This document shows positions 26,713 to 38,123 of a stretch of DNA of 64,000 nt, in pieces. The notes below the pieces were generated by a model. The model did no database searches. It was not told the DNA's origin and saw only the letters and a program-made list of their open reading frames with translations. A program made the translations under genes and the position numbers. This DNA comes from Antilocapra americana (Eukaryota; Chordata; Mammalia; Artiodactyla; Antilocapridae): positions 8,812,352 to 8,876,351 of the forward strand of contig ML664161.1 of assembly GCA_007570785.1 (NCBI GenBank). Direction: 5' to 3'. The stretch's first letter is position 1; the number at the start of each line of letters is the position of its first letter.

Positions 26713-28207
26713 CCCTTTCATAACCCTTTCTGAGAGCAGAGGAGGCTGGTGAGAGAACGAAGGAGACCTGTTTAAAATACTCAGGGTCTCAGTGAATAAG
26801 GCCTGCCCCATTCCTGCTGGCACATTGGTTAGTTGCTGTCTCTGCCATTGCCCTTCTAATGAATAATCTTTCTTCTGGTTTTTTTTTTCTCTACAAAATT
26901 AATAGACTTAAAAACACCAGTTTGCATTCTATTTCAGTACATTTAAAATGAAATTTTAAGTACTCTGCCCTAATACACTTTTACCTTCAGCAAGACTCTC
27001 TAGGGGGGTTCCACTGAACTTACCCTCACCCATGCCAACTCAGTTTTTGTGGCGATTTCCTCTTGAATTAGTTATTAGCTGGAACACCAGTACTTGGGCA
27101 AAAGGGTCCTCATTTCCCTCAATAAGAAAATGTGATGGGCTCTCTGATGCCCTTAATGGACATAGAGAAAACCTGCAAGGAAAGATTTGCTTCAAAAGGC
27201 TTTGCAGTGAATGCCTTTTTTATGACTTTAATTTTGCTGTGAACTTTTGCAGAGACTTTTCTTTGTAAAATATCAGAAGCCCATTCTTGGTATTAATGAG
27301 TTGTATTTGTATCATTCCTCAGAGCTTTGAAGTTTATAGGGTCCTGGTTTAACTATAAATAAGGAAATCCATGGATTATCTTCCATTAAAACCTGACATT
27401 AAAAATCAAAGACAGACTGAATCTTAGTGTTCATTTAGATAAGTTTAACTGGGAGGATGATACTGAATGTTTTCATCTGTGAACTGGGTAAGTTATATTC
27501 CAAGTTTGATAGGGTGAGGAAGTTTAGCATGAAAAGCAGGCCCCTAAGACTTCGGGAGGTCCAATTTTCAGCATCAGGCTGGATCTATGAACTTGGAGTC
27601 CTGTGTTTTGGTTTGCCCAAAGATGAACCTTTGGAACTATTTTTCATAGACCTCCTTCTAATTCTTTAATCAGTTCTGTTGCTGGACTAGACTCTTACCA
27701 AATGCTCATGCAGTTTGAGATGTCTGGGCCATGTGCCTGACTCCATGCCGAGCTACACAGCTATCTGGTGGAGACATCTCAGGCCAGAAGCAGGACAGAG
27801 AGCTGCATCCCGCACCGCCGCCCCCCACCCCGCTGGGGCCCCACTTCTTTGCACCTGTGCATTACTCATTCTGCATGCCATTCTCTCCATAATTACGAAC
27901 AGAAATCCTTGTTCTCTTCAATATCATTGTGTCCTTGGCATCCTGCTCAGGGGCTGGCAACTAGATCGGGTTCAGCAAAGGTTTGTTGAACCGAACAAAG
28001 CAGCAACCAGGACTTCTAAAATCAGGAGTTGAAGGCTGTATTATCGGCCTCTCTCATGATATCTAATATCTTTAACAATCTTAGAGCTTGTATTTCTGTA
28101 GCCCTGGCTGTATTTATTTTTAAACTTCTCATTTTGTCCTGGAGTATAGCCAAGTAACAATGTTGTGATAGTTTCAGGTGAACAGTAAACAGACTCAGTC
28201 ATACGTA

Positions 28208-28425
28208 TTTGTTGTTGTTTAGTTGCTAAGTTGTGTTCGACTCTTTGCGACTCCACGGACTGTAGCCTGCCAGGCTCCCCTGTCTGTGGGATTTCCCAGG
28301 CCAGAATACTGGAGTGGGTTGCCATTTCCTCCTCCTCCAGGGGGATCTTCCCCGCCCAGGGATCTAACCCAGGTCTCCTGCATTGCAGGCTGATTCTTCA
28401 CCGCTGAGCCATCGGGAAAGCCCCC
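28208..28425 (-). mobile_element. Bov-tA SINE (antisense)
   Basis: It opens gttgttgtttagttgctaag, then the reversed body tttgcgactccacggactgt, and ends with the reversed tRNA head (ggtctcctgcattgcaggct, gctgagccatcgggaaagcc). Target duplications are imperfect: agtcatacgta at 28197-28207 and agccatacata at 28426-28436, two mismatches in 11. Confidence 0.92.
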
Positions 28426-29649
28426 AGCCATACATACACTTGTATCCATTGTCCCGCAAACTTCCCTCCCATCCAGTGTAGCCCTGAATTTAAATCAAGT
28501 TCTTTTTAAAACTGTTAGCCATCGTGCCTGTTGTGAATGAATTCACTGACTTCCTTTACCATTCATGCCAGTCACTGGGAGTTTTAAATATGCTCCTTCT
28601 ACCCACTGTGGATGATTATTGTCTAGCTCCAGTGCTCTTGGCCCCTAATAAAACAATTGCTGTTTGTTTATGTAGTAGTTAGTAACATTTCTGTTATAAA
28701 GTTTCCTGTGTGGTGTTTAATCTCTTACAGCATCTTGTACAGTAAATGTTTATTGAATTGAATGTAATAAAATATAAGCTAATACAAGGAAATCCCTCTA
28801 TAATCACTCAGTAAGTATATAGATTTTGTTAACATTTAAGCCTTAAAAAAAAACTTGATAAAGTAGATAACTTGATTTTATTGAAACTAAGAAATATTGG
28901 GATTGATGAAATTTAATCTGGTGTGAGATTAAACTCTCTACTCCTGATGCCCTTATAACAGCTAAGTAACAGAACAAGTTCAAAGAGAAATATTGGGAAA
29001 GAAAAAGTTGCATTCAAAATGGGAAGCATACTTAACTAATGTCTCACCTTCTTGTGTTTTGAATGGGTAATTGTTAAGATGGTGGTATCCCATTATTTAT
29101 GGGTTCTATCAGCAGCTCAGTTTTGTGAGTGGTTTACTTCAGGAGGACTTCAGCAGGAATATTTTAGTCACTGGGCAATTTGTTGTTAGGGTCACTTGCT
29201 ACTTTTAAGGACAATGCTGAGCCAGACTAGAAATTCTTGTAACAAAGCCAGTGTCAGAGAGAAGTAGAGGATTGACTTTCAGAAAACAAAGGCTGATCTT
29301 CTTATTTATAGAGTTGTCCAGACATTTAGAAAGTTAGACACCTGCAATTTTCTAATGTTTCCTAGAAATTACAGAAAGATAACAGGGAGTTTTGGGAGAG
29401 GTAGGGCTAGTAATTAGGAATGGGAAAGGAGATTACTATGGCAAAGCAGCTATCTTTCCCTTTTAAAGAAATTTGTTCCTTGTTTTTTAATCATCATAAT
29501 TCATGTATCTTGAATGCATTATTTTTAAAAAGGAGAATATTACTTTAAATCAACAAGATGGAAAAACATTTTTAGAGGAGAAAATGTGAAGGGCAAAACA
29601 AGTGACTCGCTCATTTGAGAGCTCATGTAACTATTCATTTGTCTTTCTG

Positions 29650-30151
29650 TTGTTGTTGTCGTTCAATCGCTAAGCTGTGTCCAGCTTTTTGCAACCCCAT
29701 GAACTGCAGTTTGCCAGGCTCCCCTGTCCTTTACTGTCTCCTTGAGTTTGCTCAAACTCATGTTCATTGAGTCGGTGATGCCATCCAACCATCTCATCCT
29801 GTCGCCCGTTTCTCCTTTTGCCTTCAGTCTTTCCCAGCATTAGAATCCTTTCCAGTGAGTTGGCTCTTCACATCAAGTGGCCAAAATATTGGAGCTTCAG
29901 CGTCAGTCCTTCCAATGAATATTCAGGGTTGATTTCCTTTAGGATTCACTAGTTTGATCTCCTTGCTGTCGAAGGGACTCTGAAGAATCTTCTCCAGCAC
30001 CCCAGTTTGAAAGCATCAGTTCTTAGGTGCTCAGCCTTTGTCAGGGTCCAACTCTCACATCCATACATGACTACTGGAAGAGCCATAGCTTTGAATATAC
30101 AAACCTTTGTTGGCAAAGTGATGTCTCTGCTTCTTTTATAGGGTATCTAGG
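29650..30151 (-). mobile_element. BovB 3' fragment (antisense)
   Basis: A 502-bp 5'-truncated BovB in reverse, from ttgttgttgtcgttcaatcg to acctttgttggcaaagtgat and tatctag. Target duplications are tttgtctttctg at 29638-29649 and tttgtttttctg at 30152-30163, one mismatch in 12. Confidence 0.94.
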
Positions 30152-30249
30152 TTTGTTTTTCTGATAGATTCTCTATTAACCTCTTTCTTCATATTGTATT
30201 TCTCTTCATGGCACAATGTTAAAGTTGTTTTAAAATACCATTATTTGAC

Positions 30250-30450
30250 CAGGTACTGTACTGGGCACTATATGCATCATTGCAACTCCCAGACCTTAGA
30301 ACAACCCTTGAAGTTAGTTCTTGTTATTTTCTTTTTTTGTAACTCGGAAAACTGCTGATCTGTCAGAGAGATTTTAAGTAACTTGTCCAGGGTCATGCTA
30401 GAAAGTGGTAGAGCTCACCTTCAAACCCAGGCCTCCCTAGCTCCAGGGGT
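30250..30450 (-). mobile_element. MIR SINE (antisense)
   Basis: Diverged but ordered MIR landmarks in reverse: tactgggcactatatgcatc, an acaacccttgaagttagt segment, taagtaacttgtccagggtc, and agagctcaccttcaaaccca. Confidence 0.7.
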
Positions 30451-32017
30451 TTTCTTCCTTCACTGCTCAGATTCTTCTGTTTCCAGTCTGTTTCCTCTCT
30501 GGCAGGATGACTGGAGGAAGAAGTAGTTACAGATTGGAGAGACCAGTATATCCAAACCAGAGAGATGTGCAGTCTGTACCTGACTGTATATGAGAATTAC
30601 ACCTTGAGAGAGAGAGAAAAAAAATGACTTTGCAGCAGCATTTTAAGAAACAGCAAAACTTACTCCTCAAGGAAACCACACTGAGCTAATAACTATAAAA
30701 ACTGACTTCCAGACCCTATTGTTCCATCACCTGTCTGATGGTTAGCTTGCATCTGGGCCTCAGTTTCTTTACTTGTAAAACAGTGAGACCTCTCCCAAAT
30801 CCTGAGAGTCTTCTAACAGCTCATTTCTGTAATCACTAACATGTTTGTAGGATGATAATCATTTAAAATCTTGCTGAATTTAGACAGTGCCTGAAAGGCA
30901 TCCTTGTGTGTGTGTTTATATATCTGTACCCCATAATTAGACCGTCAGTCCCTTGAGGACTGAGAATGCAGCTTACTGGTATTTTGCATAGCACAGTGCC
31001 TAGAAATAGCATCCTCTCCAAAATTAATGTACAAGTCATGAAATGTGCTCTAGGAGATTTGTGTTCAGTTGCTTTTTGGTAGTTTATTAGTAACCACAGT
31101 TTTACCATCTTATAGTTTTTTGGCTATGTACTCACTGTGTAACATTATTTTAGAAAACTTAAATAATTATTAAGGTGAAATTCATATAAGATTAACATGA
31201 ACTACTAGATAAAATTAGCTATTTTAATTCATTTGCATTTAGTCCTTTTGTGGTGTTGGGCATTCACTTCTTTCGAGTTCTAAAACATTTTCATTACCCC
31301 AAAAGGAAACGCCTCCATCTTTTAGGCAGTTAACGTCCCAAATCATTCCCACTGCTCAGCCATCAGAAATTACAGATCTGAGTTTCATCTCTGATTTATT
31401 TATTCTGGATATTTTATGTACATGGAATCACACAAATGTGACCTTTTGTGTCTGGCGTCTTTTACTTAGTTTAATATTTTCAAGCTTCTAGCATCTATCA
31501 GTGCTTCATTCCTTTTTATGTCTGGGTAATATTCCCATGTGTGTATTATATCAGATTGTATCTACCCATTTTCCCCCAAATGGACGTTTTGACTGTTTGT
31601 ACCATTTGACTGTTGTGAATAGTGCTGCTGTGAGCATGTGTCCATGTATTTGTTTGAGTCCCAGTTTTCAATCCTTCTGGGTATATTTTACCTAGAAATC
31701 ATATTGATGGGCCATGTAGTCCTTTTCTGTTTAGTTTTTTGAGGAGGAGCCAAACTGATTTCCACAGCAGCTGTACCATCTTATATGACTACCAGCAGTT
31801 GTATAAGGGTTCCAGTTTTTCCACATCCACACCAACACTTATTTTCCATTTTTCTGAGAATAGCTGTTACAGGAGTTTGAAGTGGTGTGCCTCACTGTGG
31901 TTTTGATTTGTTTCCCTAATGACTAACAAGGTGGTGAGCATCTTCTCATATTTGTTGGCTCTGTGTCTTCTTTGTCAAAATGATGAGTTAAGCCCTTTAC
32001 CCATTTTAAAAACTGGG

Positions 32018-32127
32018 TTGTCTTTTTTTTTTTAATTTTTTTAAATTTTTTAATTTTTTAATTGTTTTTGCCATACATTGTCATGATATCACCATGGGTT
32101 TACATATGCTTCCCCTCCGGAACCCCT
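32018..32127 (-). mobile_element. Short 5'-truncated L1 insertion (antisense, nested)
   Basis: A T-rich run is followed by ttgccatacattgtcatgat, a caccatgggtttacatatgc segment and ctccggaacccc, the reverse of a young L1 3' end. It interrupts the older L1 between gggttgtcttt and tgtctttttgttgag, so tgtcttttt may be the target duplication. Confidence 0.65.
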
Positions 32128-32548
32128 GTCTTTTTGTTGAGTCGTGAGAATTTTTTATGTATTTGGGATACTAGCTCCTTATTAGATACAGAATTTGTAA
32201 GTATGTTTTGCCTGTCTTATAAGTTTCCTTTTCACTTTGTTACTAATGTCCTTTGCACGAGGTTTTTAGTTATTATGAAGTCCTCTTTATTGTTTTTTCT
32301 TGTGTTGCTTGTAGTTTTGGTGTCACATCTAAGAATCCATTGCCAAATGTAACATTATGAAAGTATAGCCATGTTTTCTTCTAAGGATTTACGGTTTTAG
32401 ATTTTATATTTAGGTCTGACTTTTGTATATGATATCAGGTAGATTCTTTCAGTCTGTTTGAGGCCTCTTGCAGTTTCATATGATTTTAAGGATTTGATTT
32501 TCCATGTCTGCCAAAAAGACTTGCAGTTTTGATAGAGATTACATTGAC

Positions 32549-32775
32549 TTGGCTTCCCTGGTAGCTCAGCTGGTAAAGAATCTGCCTGCAATGCTTGAGA
32601 CCCTGGTTCAATTCCTGAGTTGGGAAGATCTCCTGGAGAAGGGATCGGCTACCCACGCCAGTATTCTTGGGCTTCCCTTGTGGCTCACAGCTGGTAAAGA
32701 ATCTGCCTGCAATGCTGGAGACCTGGGTTCGATCCCTGGATTGAGAAGATCCTCTGGAGAAGGGATTGACTTTGT
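32549..32775 (+). mobile_element. Dimeric Bov-tA head repeat (nested in L1)
   Basis: Two tRNA-like heads in tandem: ggcttccctggtagctcagc at about 32552 and gggcttcccttgtggctcac at about 32669, each followed by aagaatctgcctgcaatgc. The usual BovB-derived body after the second head is missing. It sits inside the antisense L1. Confidence 0.88.
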
Positions 32776-33363
32776 AGATCACTTTGACTTAGTAGATCAC
32801 TTTGAACAGTGTTGCCATCTTAATAATACTGTCTTCCATTCCATGTCTTTATTTAGGTGTTCTTGGGTTCCACTTCTTTAGGGTCTTCTTTACTTTCTTT
32901 CAGCCGTGCTTTGTAATTTAGGTGCAGAAGGCTTTCACCTCCTTGTTTAAATTTATTCTTAGATATTTTATTCTTTTGGATATTGCTGTGAATAGAATTA
33001 TATTCTTAGTTTCCTTTTCAGATTGTTCATTTCTGGTGCATAGAAACATAATTGACTTGTGTGTTGCTCTTGTACCCTGTAAATTTACGGAACTCTTTTT
33101 TTTAAATAGTGTTTTGTCTATGGAATCTTTGGGATTTTCTATATATAGGATGAAGTCATCTGCGAACATGGTTTTGCTTCTTCCTTTCCAGTTTGGCTGC
33201 TTTTTCTTTTTCTCCCTGTTGTTCTAGCTAGGACTTCTGTTTACAATGTTGATAGTGATGTTGAAGGTGGGCATCCTTCTCTTGTTCCTGACGTTAGGAT
33301 GAAAGCTTTAGTTTTTTAACCATTGAGCATGATGTTTGCTGTGTATGCTCATTGTTTTAACCA

Positions 33364-33520
33364 ACTTGAGAACTTGTTAGAAACTCTGACTCTTAGGATC
33401 CACCCCATGTCTTCTGATTCTGAAACTACAGGAAGTGGAATTTAGTCATCTGGATTTTCAGAAACCCTCTGGATGATTTTGATGTGTACTTAAGTTTAAG
33501 AACCACTGCACTAGAGTTTA
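33364..33520 (+). mobile_element. MER20-like hAT MITE relic
   Basis: It contains gagaacttgttagaaactct, an acccc-rich centre with ttctgattctgaaactacag, and ends taagaaccactgca, the typical terminal repeat of MER20-type hAT elements. It is strongly diverged. Confidence 0.6.
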
Positions 33521-35997
33521 AACTTAGGTTAGGACCTTTGTATTCCTTTTTGTCCTCTTACGGGATTGATTAGTGCTGAATAACTTGAACAACAATGTTC
33601 CCAAAGTGCCTACATAATCCGTTAACTTGTCTACATGTCTCAAATCACCATAAATAACTGGAGATTCGTTATTAAACATTCACAAGATCCACTAGAAGAC
33701 CTCACATTTTGTATTTAGTCTTAGACCCGTGCATGGCAAACAGTGCAAGTATACTTTTATTTAGGCTGTTTGTCTTGGTAATTGCTTTCACCATAATTAT
33801 CTGGTTACCTACTAGCTGTGGTCTTATCCTTATGACTACTTCAACCAGCAAGAAATTCTCTTTTGGCTATTTGGAAAGATCTGGAGGCTTTTGTTTTTAA
33901 TAGAGCTTGTTGGATTTCATCACATCCCTGTTTTGCCCTTGTTTTATTTCTCCCATTAGTTTTCCTTTATCTTGCTATGTTGTGCCCTCAGTCCTCTTAC
34001 ACCCTTTTCCCCTCTTTCATTCTTTTTGAACAAGATAATAATAAGTTAATAAGCTAAGAATGTCATCTAGTGCTTTGGACACACAGGTACCAGTTTATAT
34101 ACAAACATTCTATTTATTCACTAGTTGTTTACCTCTTGGTGAATATTCAGCTCATAAAAATAATACATTTTCAAAATGGCAAAATTGTGGTATGATTATT
34201 TATTTATAGCTGGTCTATTTCTGAGACTGGTTTAATGGTAATTGATACCCTGGATTCCCATTTTCCACCACTTCTAGGTGTCTGAACCTCATTTGCACAT
34301 CCTCCTCCAGTCAAGAATGGGCTTACAGCCTTGGTAGGGGCATAGCTCCATGTGTGGCCCTAAAAATACAACATTGCTGGACTTCTCTTCAGTCTCTCTG
34401 ATATGAGAATAAAGTTGTAGGATCATTGCATGAATTACTACTGGTTGAATAATTAAGCCACTCTCCAACCTTTCTTGTTCACAGTTTGTTATAAGTAAAT
34501 GAACAGTCAAATTCACTAACAAATGCTTGCAGACTTTTAAGATGTCAGACCGTGTACATGAAAACTGCAGTTAAAATTTTTAATGACTGTAAATGGATCA
34601 GAGTTCTTATTTGCATGTCACATCTTGTTCAGTGAAAAAAACTGAGGCAGGGGTGGGGAGGGCAGGTCTTGACTCTTGAATTCACAGCCTAAAAGCTGAA
34701 ATTGATCAAATTTCCCAAGACATTTTTTCATGGAATTACTTGACTCTTAGCTAACATTCTAATTCAAGTTCTAGAAACTGTACATGTGACATCTTTTATT
34801 TGTCTGTGGAAGAGTTCATGTGGTCTCTAGCTGAGCTACTTAATTAGTTTCTCAAAAAGAAAAAAAAAATCAGACAGTATTTTGGAGGTGTATGTTTGGA
34901 TTCAAATTATTTCATCTATGTGTATGTATATTTGTGTAGACCTACCTTTATGTACCAAGAATGTTTAAATAAAGAGGGTTCAAGATATCTTAAGTGATTA
35001 ACATTTTTTTTTCCCAAGTTTAATAGACCGATGATTTCCCAATACAAAGAGGAAGTTTGTTTGGGGAGAATGTGTGGCTTTTTTCCTTGCCTCACACATA
35101 TCCTGTGTTGTTGGTGGTTTGAATAAGAAGAGAACCATTTCCCACTGTATTCTCAATAGCTATATCTTTTAAATCTTGTGTCATGAGATCACCAATTAAA
35201 AAATCAAAAGGTATCTAGTATACTATTCTAAAAGTTTAGGAAAAGAAGTTTGTGTTTTAATTAGGGAAGAATTATAATAGTATAAGGAGGTTCTCAAACA
35301 CAAGCAGAAGCACTTAACTCACTGATTGGGAGAGATAAGTATTTAGGAAGACAGTGACTTTTCTCATACCACCCCTGTGGAAAGGGATTTTTATTTTGCT
35401 AGCTGTTAAACTCCTGAATGCCTGAGGGTGCAATGGTTTACTTCAGAAAGGAGTGAAATCTTAAGGTTCCAAGGCAGAGCTGAGTTTCAGAAACCATTAC
35501 TGTATATTTCGCAATGCTGTTTGAAAGGGTTTTGATGACAGTGACAAGAGGAAGGGGGAACAAGGATGGTAAAGTCATTTGGCTACTTTTGAAATCAAGG
35601 CCAGGAAGAAAACATTTTCTGGCTGTAAATCACTGACTTGTCCTACATTCTTTAAAGCATTTTATACAAATGACTTTAACAGTTTTAGGGGTCTTGCCTG
35701 GGGTTAAGAGACTGTTTGTCTGGTATACAGTTCGGTGATTAAAAAGTAGTACTTTGTTGAGGTGGTAGCATTTCTGTTCACACTCTATACTGTCAACTAT
35801 TTGATATTTATCTGATGAGGAAGTTTTTGCCGTTAAGTCAGTGTTGTACAGAGTATATTCGTGTTGATTTTATGTGTTGCAGGGAAGTGCACTTAAAAAA
35901 AAATAGTGCTTAAAATGTAATTGTAATGAAAGAACAGAAGAAAACAAAAAGCTATAAATAAAAGAAGAAACTGTAAAGATTGCTAACATTTTGATGA

Positions 35998-36400
35998 GTG
36001 ATTATTGTGCCATGCACTGCCCTAAGTGCTTTTGCATGAATTACTGAATTTAGTCATTAAACCCAGTCCTGTGGGGTAGGAATTGTGGTAGCTCAGACGG
36101 TAAAGAATCTGCCTATAATGCAGGAGACCTGGGTTCAATTCCTGGGTTGGGGAGTTCCCCTGCAGAAGGAAATGGCAACCTACTCCACTATTCTTGCCTG
36201 GAGAATTCCATGGACAGAGAAGGCTGGTGGACTATAGTCTGTGGGGTCACAAAAAAGTTGGACATGACTGAGCAACTAACACTTGATAAGTGAGGCTCAG
36301 AGAGGCTAAGTGAATTATTCAAGGTTACAAAACCAGTGTGAATAGTGAGCTGGGAAATGAAACTAGACAGAGGGTGTGCTTGTAATGCCTGCTTATAGAT
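35998..36400 (-). mobile_element. MIR SINE (antisense) split by a Bov-tA
   Basis: MIR sequence precedes (tgccatgcactgccctaagt to gtggggtagg) and follows (gaggctcagagaggctaagt to gagctgggaaatgaa) the Bov-tA at 36087-36287. The two halves would be continuous without it, so the order of insertion is clear. Confidence 0.82.
36087..36287 (+). mobile_element. Bov-tA SINE (nested in MIR)
   Basis: Head with gtagctcagacggtaaagaa and gggttcaattcctgggttgg, body with cctggagaattccatggaca, tail with ggacatgactgagcaactaa. It interrupts the MIR. Confidence 0.94.
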
Positions 36401-38046
36401 CTGAGTTCATTGACCCTTGGATTTCACGGATCGTACTCAGGCTAAGGGTAAAATAGTTGTTTATGGTTTTTTAAGTGAATCAATTAAAATAAAAATATAT
36501 AGCAATACCTAAATGGCTATGACAAAAATGCTAAAGCTTATAAGAAGGATGATTTGGAAAGTACTTTCAGTGATAGGTGAATGTATTAGTTTGACTCATA
36601 CTTAAAAATACCTTGGGGTCATGGAATTATCCTTTCTTATGCCATTGTCATCCTTTGCTTTAACTGGTTACCAAGTGTTGCAGTGTAAGAGACTGCTGTG
36701 GTATTTTGCACATATTTAGATAATCGGATAGATAGTTCAGAGCTTTGGCACGTTGTACATGAAGTTGCTGTGACTCTAGTCATATGGAATGTTACATGAA
36801 TATTGGAATCTTTTCTGCCCTTCTTCTTTGTATTTTGCCTATATGTGCAGACCTTTCAACGGGCACCCCGACATCCCTGTTCCTCCACACTTTTCCTGAG
36901 AAGTAGTTCTAACAGTGGATTGTACTGTGAGGTGAAAGGTGCATTGTGCTTATATGTAAATACAGCCCTGGGTAGCAGGTCTGTCTTCTTTTGCCAACAA
37001 AAGTGTTGTATTTTTCTTTGTTTTTGTTACAGCAGGGCAATTTTCAGTGCCAGCGGCACAACACACACGAGGAATAAGCAAATAAACAACACAGGGCACT
37101 TGGAGCCAGGGAGTCACAGCTCAGACTCGAAACAAGGCTTTGGATTGACGTTTGGGATGTGGGTTGCTAAATAGGGGAGCCACCTATCAAACTGAAAGCC
37201 TGTAACCTGAGGTCGTACTCTTCCAGGGAAACTATTTAGTCACCAAATATTTGGAAGGGTGTCAGAAATTGATTTTGATGTTATGACAGTTAGTTTCCTT
37301 GTAATTAAATATTTAACTCAAACTATGTCTTAGGTAATTGATGATCGCTTTGCCTTTCATTGTTTGCCTTAGACATGCCATTAACATTTGTTGAATTTCA
37401 TATTTTGAAACTAACCTTTTGTTAATTGAATGCTTTACTCTGAAATAATCCAATTAAAATTTGTATGAGTATTCCTAGTAGTAGTGCCTAGTTTTAAATA
37501 TGGTCTATTTTTACCCCTTTCCTTATCAGAGATATGTCAAATTCAGTGGGTTTGGAGTATTTTAAAGGTTTCTTCTATGTCAAATTAATGGCGTGTTACA
37601 GTAGCTTATTGAAATCAATAATCAAAATAAAAGATTTAAATCAAAAGATTTTTTAAAGCAGAAGAGGTAAACTCATTTAAAAATTTACTTGCTTAAGCAG
37701 GTATTGATAGTACATTATTTTAAAGGCAAAAAAGGAAATTTTTTGCCGTGACTTTGTTAGAAGATTTTTACCTGCACAGCTTTAGTTTATGGAATTTGAG
37801 GCTTTGGGAATCATTAAATCTTTATAAAGATATTCATAGCAGTTTCCCTCCTTCTCAGCCCCTTGACTTATGCAACTGGAGAATTCCTTTTCATCCTTTC
37901 AGATCTAAGGCATGAGATACCAATTATTGAAGAGAAAATAGTCAAAGTAATTCTCTTCACTTTTGATAATATTTAAACATACCAGTGATTGTTTTGAATA
38001 ATGTATATTTCTTCAGCTGTTAATATCTTACTTCTCCCCCTTTTAG

Positions 38047-38123
38047 GACCTGCTGAAGTTCCCATGATGTCACCCAATGGTTCCATTCCTCCTATCCATG
38101 TGCCTCCAGGTTATATTTCACAG
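38047..38123 (+). CDS. FNDC3B: FNDC3B internal coding exon A (77 bp)
   Basis: This exon encodes 25 whole codons, reading PAEVPMMSPNGSIPPIHVPP then GYISQ, after the last two bases of a split Gly codon. I recognise the peptide as FNDC3B, an ER/membrane-anchored multi-FN3 protein known as FAD104 and linked to adipocyte and osteoblast differentiation and to tumour growth. The acceptor is a pyrimidine-rich tract ending in ttttag at 38041-38046. The donor is CAG|gtaaac at 38124. The exon ends exactly on a codon boundary, and exon B begins with the expected next residues (VIED). From memory of the family it covers roughly residues 63-88, in the proline-rich N-terminal region before the FN3 domains. 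No catalytic motif is expected. The preceding coding exon was not found in the window. Confidence 0.95.

Larger units (their letters stand above)
31160..33350 (-). mobile_element. L1 LINE, long antisense relic
   Basis: Reverse-orientation L1 3' part. Landmarks in order are ccccaaaaggaaacgcctcc, a tcctttttatgtctgggtaa segment, gctgtaccatcttatatgac, catcttctcatatttgttgg, ttggtgtcacatctaagaat, and the ORF2 C-terminal region near 32920-33230 (reverse of ttcctttccagtttggctgc). It contains large deletions. A younger Bov-tA and a short L1 tail are inserted in it. No open frame of useful length remains. Confidence 0.85.
1..38046 (+). other. FNDC3B: FNDC3B intron 5' of exon A (partial)
   Basis: No coding exon was recognised here. 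The coding sequence that should precede exon A was looked for by eye and not seen, so this is read as one large intron; a short exon could have been missed. Recognisable repeats are listed separately. AT-rich unique-looking intron with no gene, RNA or clear repeat seen: 1-2265, 2778-3290, 3520-5065, 5195-6820, 7080-8400, 8450-11065, 11245-12955, 13025-13685, 13855-14705, 17740-21260, 21570-22055, 23895-26560, 26715-28195, 28440-29635, 30455-31155, 33525-35995 and 36405-38030. The 7260-7380 stretch and short pieces near 27915-27985, 28720-28770 and 30940-31010 look like eroded MIR or L2 tails but are too diverged to call. Confidence 0.85.

Noticed and set aside
32922..33227. Open frame with hydrophobic segments
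   Set aside because: It is the reverse strand of L1 ORF2 sequence, so the apparent membrane segments are an artefact of T-rich antisense DNA.
36803..37174. A 123-codon open frame in the intron
   Set aside because: There is no recognisable domain, no splice context and no codon bias, and chance frames of this length are expected in 64 kb.
1..38046. The FNDC3B coding exon that should precede exon A
   Set aside because: I looked for its expected peptide and splice ends by eye and did not see it. It may lie upstream of the window, and I cannot exclude missing it.
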